A DNA stretch of 64,000 bases from Heliocidaris tuberculata (lineage: Eukaryota > Echinodermata > Echinoidea > Camarodonta > Echinometridae), in contig CM046833.1 in assembly GCA_025618425.1 (NCBI GenBank), positions 2,079,172 through 2,143,171 on the forward strand, written 5' to 3'. The notes below the pieces were generated by a model that worked only from the letters and a program-made list of their open reading frames with translations, was not told the DNA's origin and searched no databases. The position numbers were made by a program, and so were the translations under genes. Shown one piece after another: positions 11,157 through 23,500 of the stretch (position 1 is the stretch's first letter; each line of letters starts with the position of its first letter).

Positions 11157-11260
11157 TTAGGCAGCACAATTTTCCTCATCGTTGGAGCAATCAATGATTC
11201 CGTCACACACAAAGCCTGGTGGGATGCATTTCTCGTCGCTACATGTGAAGCCATCGCATG
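11157..11260 (-). CDS. gene 1 exon 5: LDLa 3 and stop
   Basis: The acceptor (…TCTCCTACAG) precedes codons giving [20 protein letters not shown] and then [11 protein letters not shown], a complete LDLa domain with six cysteines and the acidic SNDEE end. It ends Ala-Ala-stop (TAA at 11157-11159). Entry phase 1 fits exon 4. Confidence 0.9.
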
Positions 11261-11378
11261 CTGTAGGAGAATTAAAATGGATCAAAGGTTTGGATTAGAT
11301 TATCTTGAAATGAATACAGAACTCAACCAATGTATAAGTCAATAAAACCCTTATATGCGCGCACACACCCACCAACAC

Positions 11379-11449
<71 letters not shown>

Positions 11450-12280
11450 TTAGTTTACATTGAAAAATAAAATATTGATGTAAGTTTAACAATAAAATAC
11501 TAACAGGCCTGTACAATGCATTTTTATCAGTGGTCTTCGAGGATAAAACCAATCCCGCCATGTGACGTTTAGTAATCAGTGGACAGATTTTGTTTGAAAT
11601 TTATAAATGTACACAGGATAGAATCCAAGGAATTTTTTTTTCGCTATCCCTCCCCTCCCAAGCCCCCCCCCCCCCCTCCCCTTGTGCAAAATAAAGAAGA
11701 TTTGTCCTAATAAAATTAAAATGGATCACTGGAAAGTTACTGTACATCTAAATTATTCTAAGATTGTATACATAGGAAAATACTATTTTGCTGATCTACT
11801 TCGCTTCATAAACAGTCAAGAGCCATGTGTAGACCACGTCTTTTACTATCTATATGAAAGCGTGAGTGGGTGCGTTTACACTTACGGCAATCCACCTCAT
11901 CCTCGCCTCCTTCACAGTCGGGTGTACCGTCACAAACCCACTGCATCTTAACACAACCTAGATCATGGCTTACGCATGGGAAACAGGCCGACTGATCGGT
12001 GTTAGTGCTAGCTCCAGGGACAGCGGCAGACTCACCGACTACAAGGTTTTCTGGAGATGGAGAAGGAGAAATGAAGGGGGGGGGGTAGAGAGAGAGAGAG
12101 AGAGAGAGATAGGAAAAGAAAGAGAGAGAGAGAGAGTTAGGGAGGGAGGAAGAGGAAGAGGGCGAGCAAACAGAGTAGAGAGAGAAAGAAAGAGAGTTAG
12201 GGAAGGAAGAGGGGGAACAAACAGATAGAAGAGAGGAAGAGAGAGAGAGAGAGAGAAAGAGTGATGGAAAGGGGAGAGAG

Positions 12281-12318
<38 letters not shown>

Positions 12319-14469
12319 AGGGGGGGGGGGAAACAAAGAGAGAAGGGGGCACGAAACATTCATGATCGATAAACAAACAACATATTGTACATAGCAAAAC
12401 TTTAATAGTGAAATAGTAAATAAGTGAAGGGATATACGGAGACAAATAGGAGGAACAGTTCATTTCCGAAAGAATCATAGAGCGGATGCTACATGGGAAT
12501 TAAAGGCCATGATCATAATGTAAAAATTGGGGAGACAAGTATACACAATACAGAGAGGGCAAAGTAGGTATGCGCCCCCTCTAATTTCGTCAACTCCAAT
12601 ATCATTACAGTTATGTTCATCTACCTGTACAATTCATGCAGTCGCCAAATTTATTTTAAACAAATGTGTAATCCAATTCAATTGATTCAATTTCGGTTTC
12701 ATTCACACACAAAAATTCAATTAAAAAGGTACAACCGGCTAAACATTAGATTGATAACACAAAATGGCAAAAGTCCGAAGACTTTAGTGACAAATAAAAT
12801 CATTTGTACTTTGTGATGTGAGTAACCAACTCATATCACAACGTTTTGCGCCCTCTTCACTGAAAACGAATCTTGCACTTACAGAACATTCATCTAAAAT
12901 GTAATAATAGGCTCACATCAAACGAACATGGGAACTTATTCATTGGAATTGTGAACTTTGGATAGCCGCAGGTGGCAGACAAGGTCTAATGTGGGCGGAA
13001 CCTTGGATTTTTGGTCGATACAGGAAATTAAACGACGCTCAAAAGACCTTGCATTTGAACAAAATAGTGGAAACAAATCTAGGACTTCTCTGTGCCTTCA
13101 ATCTGCAAAAAAACTTTGGTGCTGAAGAGTAGAAATTATATGACACACATACTTGTTCTATGGGAAAAGCGTCGGGTCGGAAAGCAATGAAAAACAACTA
13201 ATTCGTGCAGGTATTTCAAGAACATATTTTTCTTTCTGTCTGTACCCCCAGAGAAAGATAGTAAACCCACGTGTGAGAAGAGGGTACTCCTGATGTATGT
13301 CAGAGGTTTCAGTCGCAAGAGACTTGCTCGACAAATTGATGTGGTTGATTACATATTGTTGGTGTAATTCCACTTTAAAAAACATTTTGATTTCTTTTTA
13401 AAAATACTTTTTTGCTTTGTTATCTGACTTCCAAGTATTTCTCAATGCAAGTGAAAAAGAAGGAACTAAGGTTCGCTCGAACTCGGTAGTTGCATAATAA
13501 AAGACCTTCCAAATATATGGAGGTATATGTGAGTACGAATTAAGAGTCTATATTCACAAAAGAATGGAAACGGACAAAACACAAATACAAACAAACGAAC
13601 AAAAATATTAAGCTTATTTAATATCAACGAAAACATTACCCAAATCTGATTTATTCTCTCTTTTTAACTTCATAGAAAATATTTCATATACAATATTTAT
13701 GAAAAAAAGTCCAACTGTGTCCTGTAGTCCAAACTAAGGGATAAGTGTGTGTAGTAAACATAGTTTGAACATAAAATGTTGCTCCAGATTTCCCAATAGC
13801 TGAACAATCAATAGAGATAAAGCATGAAAGATAGAAAAGCAATCTTTCAGAAAATACCCTTGTAAAACTGACACTGCTATGATATCACTTGAAGTAAATA
13901 TTCAAATATTTTATAGCTCCAATCAGTCAGTCTTAGTAGGATAGACGTGGAAGTGGTTTCATATATGGAAGAGTCAAAGACATTTATCTTGAACCAAGCT
14001 TGGAAATTTGACCCCAAATTGAAAGATAAAAATGGAAGTATAAACGGAAAAGGAAATGGTCAGTTACCGATCTTCGTTTAAATTACTAAATCGTTCTGCC
14101 TGGGATAATCATCAGCATATTCATCTTGATATTGCTTCACTGGTATTTATTTTTTAAAGATCGTTCAGATAGATTACGGGTACATGAGGCTGAGTATATG
14201 GCGTCTGAGATCGTGAAAAAGCGTAGGGGTATTAGTGTGATGCTGAGTGTAAAGGGTAACAATTATCATTAAAATTTTGATCGTTAAAAATTACTTCTGG
14301 AGCTTTATCAAAACATTAAGGCTCAAAATACACTATGTAATATATTCCATGATCAATCCAATGACTAGTTACTTGTTTATTTTTTTAGTCATCAATGTTA
14401 ATTTTTATGTTTTTTATTGCTGTGTAGTTATTATTATTATTATTATCATTATTATTATTATTATTATTA

Positions 14470-14503
<34 letters not shown>

Positions 14504-17500
14504 CATCATTGGTGTTGCTGTTATTTTTTATTATGTTTCATTTGTTCATCAAATCGTGAAAAATGCAGGGAAAAAGCTGAAGAAACGAATCTATTAAACT
14601 GTTGCCCTCTGGCATTCAGCTTCATCGTTTTTTGTTTTGTTTTATTCTTTGTTTCTTTGTTTTCTTTCGGCGCTTATAATAATGATAATAATGAACGTTG
14701 CTTATCACTTACATAAGAAAGTCTGTATGCGCTTAAAGAAATCTCCAGCAGTAATCGATTGAGGAAGAGACAGACAATCAACACACTATAATCGTAAGAC
14801 AGTATCGTGGCTATTCTTTATTATTATTTTTTTTTTATACCAATCTCCATCAGACAGTTTTAGTATGAATCTTTCCTGAAAGGTGACGGTCGTCCAATTT
14901 GAGGTGACTACTAATCTTCCGTCGCCATGGCAACGCTGTATCATTTCGGAAAATAAAGTGGTGATACTGAAAATGATTAGGAGTCTTATCACCCGTATGG
15001 CTGGAATGAATGGATGATAATCTTTCTGAAGGACTCGAGACTTTTAATCTATGATATTGTGATCTGACGATTTTCGATTGATTTCAAAAGGCATACAAAT
15101 GACATGTACAAGATAAATAGAACACAGATACACAAATAGAGCTGCACAACGGAAATTGGTCATAATGGAAACTAACGATGCATGGTTCAAGACTGGTCAA
15201 ATCCTGAATCATTTTGGATGGTCTTGTGTCAGAGAGATAAATCTGACTTGGCGCTTGGTTGAATTCATCACTAGAATATGTATACTCCTTTGTCCTGAAC
15301 GTGTCGTTGCCCCCTTTTTTTGGTCATTTTAAAATATTGTACCTGGTATAATGTAACCTTGGAACAGTACCTCTTCTCAAACATCTTTAATATAATTACC
15401 ACTACTAAAATGGTACTTTAATCTTTCTAACAAATTGAATTTGATGAAAACAGACAAAATCAAAGAAGCTGGTTGGTGAAAGGATGAGCAAAATTAGAAA
15501 ATAAGAAAGTTATGACTGTTTGAAAGTTGGGATCACTGAATGAATTGTGAATCTCAAAAAATTGGAAATTAGTCATTCCATTGTGACGTATTTGGGGACA
15601 ACTCTCCCACCATGCCCATTCGATGAAAACGTAGATATCATGGGTTTCTTATCTTGCTCTTAACCACCCTCGGGGATACCTATAAAGCAGCTTTTTTGAC
15701 GCAACATATCAAAATTACCCATGAATCATCAAACTTACCGGAAACAGCGCTGACACGCACGGTAAAGTCAACCTTCTCTCCTTTCGGATGCGCCACCAAC
15801 AGCCACGCCACGTTACTCCCAGTCGAGTACGCATGCGAACCAGTAGGGGTCTCGGAAGCACCGGGTGAAATGCGTGCAATCTGACCCGAAACCGCGGTTG
15901 GATCGTCGCCCGAACCTGAGGCGATGTAGGAACGTCCCGCCTTCTTGGTGTTGTCTGTGAAGGCGATCTCTATGAAATCGAAGGTGATGTCTGAGCCATG
16001 CGGCCCGTTGAAGCGGTAGAGCGAGAACCATTTGTTGGTGCTAGCGACCTTGATGGGTTTGTTATCACCGGCGTGGACTAGGATCGGGTCGTCGATAGCC
16101 ACCGTGTATGTCGCTAGAATGGTAAGGTAAAGATGAAAACAGAAAGGGAATTATCGACTAATGAATAAATGGGTCTCATTCATCCGATAACAGTAACGAA
16201 AACTAGATTTTTCATTAAAGGTACACCTTAGAACTGCCTTACTAAATACAGGCACGATCAAACTCAGACGTAGACACCATAATATAGTGGGGTCCACCTT
16301 TTATAGCGGAAAATCTCGTTATCGTTATCGTTATCGGACAAATGTGACCTACGCTTTAGTTCCATCGAAGAATCCGACGACATGAGACGACCGCACGACA
16401 GACTTATCAATTACATTCCCATAAGGTAACGTAATTGATAAATCTGTGATGGGAAATATTTTGACGATTATCGCTCGGTTTGTAGGTGTACGTAACATTA
16501 GAAATGGTTACGAGATGTAGTTTAGAGAGAGGAAAACATGGAAGAGACAGCGAAAGTAATTTTGAAACTGAATATAATAAGGGGACGTGAGAGAACATGG
16601 ACCTTATGAATATAATCCACACCTCTCACGTTTTTTCCCCTCTTTTATCATTCTTTTATCATTCTCTAATCGGAATCCTTCTCTATCCCACCCGTTCCCC
16701 TTTTCTACTACTTTAATATCCCTCTTACTTGCCCTATCTTTTTCTTTCTCATGAAAGGACATTACCATGCTAACCCAGTGGTAATTTACATATATGACAT
16801 ATTTATATTTCATTACAGTGTTGATTTTATTTGAAGTTAGCTTCTGATCTTAACTGAATGAATGTTTAAGACTGTCCATAATGTTTTTAAATATATCGCA
16901 CCAGTATGCTTGAAGGCCAAACCAAATTAACTGGTCTTTTAAGCGGGTACACCTTTTAATGCTCTCGCTGTCGCGTGTCAATACCAACGTTATAAAATCG
17001 TTTTCTACTTTGAGTCAACATGACACGATTGAAAACCTGGCTGGATGTGTGGTTTATTTCAGTTCTTCAACATTGTTGTATGACAGTAGGATGTGATGTC
17101 ATTAACATTTCTTTTTATGGTTTGTGCAGGATATTATGTAAGAAGTTAGGAAACCCAGTACTGCGGGTTCCATTGAACAGGTTTTTTAATTTCCGTTTTT
17201 CTTTCATAGCAAGGAGTTGATTAATTGCGATTAAACGACAGCATTCGTGTACATCAAGTTAAAACGTTAAATAAAATGGCTGCTATGAAATCACAAACTA
17301 CAAAGGACCAGAAAGGAAGACTGGGAGAACTTAATTTTCTTCCTGTCTTGTCTTACAGCAAACTGCTTATGGCAATCTAAAATAAAAAAGAGAAACATAT
17401 AATCCAAACTACATGGCAATATAGCTCTCACATGACGCATTTTCTGCTGCGCAGTACACGGACATATTGTTAATAGAAGAGTCCTGTGGTTTATTGCTGA

Positions 17501-20500
17501 AAGCTCTTGACTATCATACGAGAGATCTTGGCTTCGAACCCTGCTTGGTGTTTACACCAGTACATCCTTGATGGACAAGATGTTTTGCCCACATTTTCCT
17601 TCTCTACCCATGCAGTTCAATTAAATGGGTACCTGGCAATGCTGGGGTAATAATGATTGGAAGGGCCCTCAGGACATGCAGGAAAAGCAGTTATGATACT
17701 GATGAGGCTACCCTGGTAAATAAGAATATAATTATTCTCCTTCTTCTTCTCCTCCTGATGCTTCTTGTTCTTGTTCTTGTTCTTATTCTTGTTCTTGTTC
17801 TTTTTAAGTTGAAAGTTTCCTAATTTCAGGGTCTCAGAAATGAAAAGCTAAAACAATGAAGTAAGATAGAAGGAATCTTTCCCTCCACCTTCCATGTAAC
17901 CCCTTCATACATATGCACAGGTCAATACTCTGACCTAGTAATACCAGTCATGGAAGCACCTGTTCTGCGCCCCAATCAAGCTTCTAGGTATGCAGCTTAA
18001 TGGATTTATGTCTCCGAAGCCCTCTGGTGGTAAACCCCCTTACCGCTAGAGTACCGAGGCAAACTTAGCTAATTGATGAAGGGAAGAGGGGAACTTAGGG
18101 GTATGCCTATATCATTTCTATTTATTAAGGATTTTTAGTCTACTTTTGTTTAGCATCTTAGGTAGAAATCATTAGTATGTAATTGGTAGCTCAGTTATCA
18201 TAGGATTAAGCGAATATATCGGTCAGGCCTTTGACATCTGTCCTCGTTCCATAATGATGACAGAGCTCGCGCACTTCTCTAACAAATGAATACAAACATT
18301 TTGAATGTAGCAACTCGCACTCTTTCCTGGACCCCGTTTCATAAAACTTGTTATCAATAACAATTTATAATAATTGTTATAAGCTGCTGAAATCCTTGAA
18401 TCTGATTGGCCAAGAGCGAATTTGTCATAGAAATGAGACAGTTGTTATTGATAACAAGTTTTATGAAACGGGGTCCTGACTGTTTGCTCTAAAGAAAACT
18501 GTTGCTGCAGCCAAGTTCACTTTTGTGGCGCCGTTCATATTTGTTTTTGATATTCAATAGAAACTCAGAATGTCTTTGACCAAATGGATAGAATGGTGTC
18601 ACCAAGAGCGTGTTATTGTTGTTGTTGTTGTTGTTTTTTGTTGCTGTTGTTGTTAAAATAACGAATATATTTTTTTAATGAATGAAACAAATGAGTTTAC
18701 CGAATAAGAAGCAGTGCTTTAGTGGGAAAGGAGTTCGGTATGATATGATTTTTTCATTTGTTATATTTCCGTTTTTTTAATAGAAAGTAATTAAAAAGGG
18801 AATAGGAGTTATTATATAAAAAGGCTTTTAAAACTTGAAGTAAAAAAACAAACAATATGAGAATATTAAAAAGAAAAAAGAGAGATAAAACGAGATAAAC
18901 GAAAAAATATGCATTTTTAAAAATACAATATCTTACAGGTTCTTGGTCTGTAAGATATTATATAAAAAAAAGTGTGCATTACAAGATTCTTGAGAGCAGC
19001 ATTGAATATCAGTTGGAGGGACCATATAACAAATATAGAGTTGCATAAAGATATTACACCAATGTCAGTCAGACTGAGAGAACGCCGCCTCCGTTTCAGT
19101 CATTTGCTGGACGAGCAAGAGTGAAATAATTTCACAAATGCTCTTCTGGGCACCAGAGCTCGTAAAGCAATGACTTACATATATCAGTTTAAAAAGACAC
19201 CTGTCTACGAAGGTAGGAACTCCCAAAGATCATTGGAATAGAACTGAATGGAAAAAGCTTATCAAATCAGTGCGAGTACGCTCCACCTACTAGTAGTATC
19301 TTACATATGATTATACAGCATGGTGCCAGCATCTTCCACGACACCAATGTCATGATCTCTACTGTACATTCATGTGAGAAAAATCGTGCGATTAAGTTCT
19401 TAAACAAGTATGGGAGAATCAGTGCCGCAAACTTCAACGCCCCTCTCCACAGTATGCGAAAAACGACGCCATAATATACTACATAAGTGTTTTAGAAATA
19501 GTATCTTTAATCTTCTGCACCAGTGTGTGAGAAATGGTACTATAATCTACTTCACACGTGTGTGAGAAATGGTTTCATAATCTTCCACACTAGTGTGTGA
19601 GAAATAGTTTCATAATCGTCTACACCTCCAGTGTGTGGAAAAATGCTACAATAATTTTCCACAGTCACGTGTTTGAGTGAAATTAGGGATTACCTGCTTA
19701 ATAATATGAACTTAGTTCAGGTTACTGGTCAAGGAGCAATAAATTGTGATCTTAGAAAAGCATTCGATGTTGTTCCTCATGAATTTTTTTTTTTTTTTGG
19801 ACAAACTTAAGTTTTATGGGATGAGTTATGAGGCATATGAATGGTTCCAAACTTATTTTACGGGCAGGTAACTGTAAAATGTGTTGTTATAAATAACCAT
19901 TGCCGTGAATATTTGACTGTTAGATCTGGGGTAGCGCAAGGGTGAATCTTCGGCCCCCTATTTTCGGGTTTGTATATAAATGATATTAATAATCTCAAAA
20001 TACATAATAATTCACAGATATCAAGTTATGCTAACGGTACTGTCATTTTTTTATAATGCTTCTTATATTTCGGAAGTTCAAGAAAGTTTGCAAAATGGTT
20101 TTGATTTAATCTGTAGATGGTTTGATATAAATAAGATGTTTATGCACCCAAAGAAAACCATGGTAATGTCTTTTGGATAAAAAAGTGAGAAAACAATAAC
20201 ATCTCGATCTCTAAATTAAATGATATTAACCTACAATATGTCTGACTTATAACTGACGTGGTCTGACAATATAAGATATATTTGTAAAAAGATATCTCGC
20301 TCTGTTAATAGATGATACCTCAAAGGACTCTAATAAACATTTATTTGGCACTAATTGTACCATAGATTGATTATTGTTGTACTGCATGGGGAACTTTTTC
20401 GAAGACTAACGTAATGAAATGACAAAAATTACAAAATAGATATGCGAGGTTGATTTTAAATAAGGATTATGATACCCCACAATGCCTGCTTCTTGCTGTA

Positions 20501-23500
20501 TATTGGCAATCTGTTGAACAAAGATTAAAATATTATTTTTAATTAGTCTTTAAAATTATCAATTCCCTGGCTCCTCCATACTTAAAACTGTTGATAAATC
20601 GTTGCACCTTTAGCTATTGTACCTGGTATTCTGTAAATTCATTGCTTGATATTCCATACCCCGAAACAGATTTCAAGAAACGCTCTTTCTCATATAAAAC
20701 AAGCTTTCTGTTCAATAAACTTCCAATTTCTGTACAATCAACAATCAACATATTGAAGTGCAGTTGCCAATTAGCAAAAAAAAACTGATCATAATCATGA
20801 TAATATCCCCTATCATCTAAAATATTGAAAGGTAACCTCTTTCTCCATTTTCCCTGTTTCTGCCTTATTTATTATCGCTGTAACTGTTATATTGTGTACA
20901 TTATATATATATATTTTCATATTTTCTTATATTCTATATATTTGTTTTACTTCATATAATTCATGTATATGATGTATTTCTTTATTTTATGTTTAGAGGA
21001 CGTGCTTGTAAAGCAGTTTTTATAACTGAACGCACCTACCCTGTTTTTTATTTAAAACTCCAATAAATAATAAATAGTAAATAAATACACCAATGTGTGA
21101 TAAATGGCGCCACAACCTTCTACTCAAGTGTGTGAGAAATGGTTTCTTAATTTTCTACACCAGTGTGTGAGAAATGGTTTCATAATCTTCTACATTAGTG
21201 CGTAAGAAATGGTGTACTTATTTAATGCCAGTGTTTCGAGAAATGGCGCCACAATCTTCTACACCGGTTTGGGAAAATAGCGCCACATAGCGCTACAACT
21301 CCGACACCAATCTATTAGCAGTTATTGCGCCATTCTTGAATACCATAGCGCCATATTCCTCTACACCAGGAGAAGTATTATTTCATTATATTATAATGCG
21401 ACACAAAATAGGAGACTTATATAATACATATTTTACATTAATCTTTCTCCTAATTTTTAGTATCTACACGTATGTCTTTTTCTTTTTTTATTTTCTGTCT
21501 CGAACTAAATGACGCTTTTCCCACTTTTTCTCATACCGTTTAAAAAAAATTATTTCCCGTCCTTTTCACTTTTCCCTTTTCTCTTTCTGTCACTCACACC
21601 TTTTTAATTTTATTTTCTATTTCATCATCATTTCCATCATTTCTGTCTTCCTCTTCATTCCTTCTTCTCTATTTCTGTAATATATTTTCTCTGTGTGTTT
21701 ATTCCCTTTTCCCCTATTACTCTCCTTATCTGCGCTTGTTTACCATTCTTTTTTTGCCCATATCTCTGCTTTATTTAACTGCTACTCACCTCTTTCATTT
21801 TTCTTATTCGGCTTCATCAAAAACAAAAATAAAAAAAAATGTTCCAGTCCCTCTTTCCAGTTTTCTTTCATTTGCGTAAAAGCCCTTTCTCCCCATTTCC
21901 ATCTTTACCCCACACTCTGTGATAACATCTTTCAAATTTCTCTTTAACCCCCAACTTCCCTCCCTTATCAGTCTGACTTGCTATTAATCAAGCTCTCGCT
22001 GTTTAATACTTTATTTTATATAGGTCAAGAGTTTCCAATAAAACTTCCTAATCGCTGGACAGAGTACCTTAAATCGTGCCACATTGCCTCTAGCCCGTAC
22101 ATAATGTCCCCAGATTATCACAATAATTGTTTATCAATCGACCCGCTCCCATCCTCAGCTTATGTGAATGCTTGCTCATTCTAATCACTGATGTTGCATT
22201 CCTGGGGGCCCAGTTGCTGCGAGGTGTAAAATTGGATTATTGTAGACTAAAAACATCGTCCTTGCACTGTATTCGGGAGAGTGACTATTTCCGTAAACAT
22301 CCGTTACATGAAGTATAACTTAAGATATATCAATAGACATGATAGAAGTCACATTAAATAAAAGAATAATGCAAATGGTAAAAATGATAAAATTACTATG
22401 TTTTGTAAAATACAGTCCCATTTCCTAAATCAACAGCATTTTGGATAAAATCGTCTATGATGACACAACTTATTATTATAGGTAAAAGTAATCAAATGAT
22501 GTTTGAAAATATATATATATATTTTCAGTGTTACTTGCAAAATGATATACAATCATTTATTGTGAAGCTTGATTGAAGACGTATCGGTTGAATCAAAGAG
22601 CTTATTTATTAAAGTCTAATTAAAGAGGTTCCTTCTTGGTCTAATCAAGTTCTTTAATGTATAATGAAAGGCAGTAAGTCTAAACACATGTATTCCATCT
22701 CTTCTTTTACAAGTGCATTAACAAATTTCAGTTTTGTTAAATACATTCTAAAACACATTTTTCATATGAGTCATTATGTCCTGGTTAGTGTGTACCTATT
22801 GTAACACATTTGATTTAAAATGTTACACTTAAACTGACTGATACATCAAGAAAAAAAAAGTAACTCCATGCACAATGCACGAGATACACTCCAGCAAAAT
22901 ACTCGTTTAAAATGTCCAAGCATTGGGGGTAATAGTGCTTCTACTCCACTGACTTTGGGCAATCAGGGAATTACGACCGACCACTGTCCTTTGTCTTGTT
23001 TTAATACCTGAACTTGATACTGTTTAGTTGGGCAAAAATACATCTGTGTATTTCTGATCGGTTTCCAACTGCATATTCTTTTCATTTTGTAATGATTTTT
23101 TTCTAATGTATAGTTCATGGGAAATGCTTGATGTTCTATGTTTAAGTTAATTAAAAGAATACCATTCCTTTAAGGAAAATGTAATGATTTATATTGAAAA
23201 AATAAAAGAGGTTAAGATGCACTTACATCCGAAACCAGCGTGCTTACAGAACTTGATACTGTTTAGTTGGGCAAAAATACATCTGTGTATTTCTGATCGG
23301 TTTCCAACTGTATATTCTTTTCATTTTGTAATGATTTTTTTCTAATGTATAGTTCATGGGAAATGCTTGATGTTCTATGTTTAAGTTAATTAAAAGAATA
23401 CCATTCCTTTAAGGCAAATGTAATGATTTATATTGAAAAAAATAAAAGAGGTTAAGATGCACTTACATCCGAAACCAGCGTGCTTACAGATCGCCTCAGC

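Noticed and set aside
12051..12363. N-terminal extension of the ORF over gene 1 exon 4
   Set aside because: The Ser/Leu/Pro-rich stretch is the CT microsatellite of the intron; a clear acceptor defines the exon start.
14277..14716. Poly-Ile / poly-Tyr ORFs
   Set aside because: Translation of an ATT microsatellite within intron 3.
16405..16442. microRNA-like hairpin
   Set aside because: Stem of only about 11 bp with no longer duplex; too short for a pre-miRNA.
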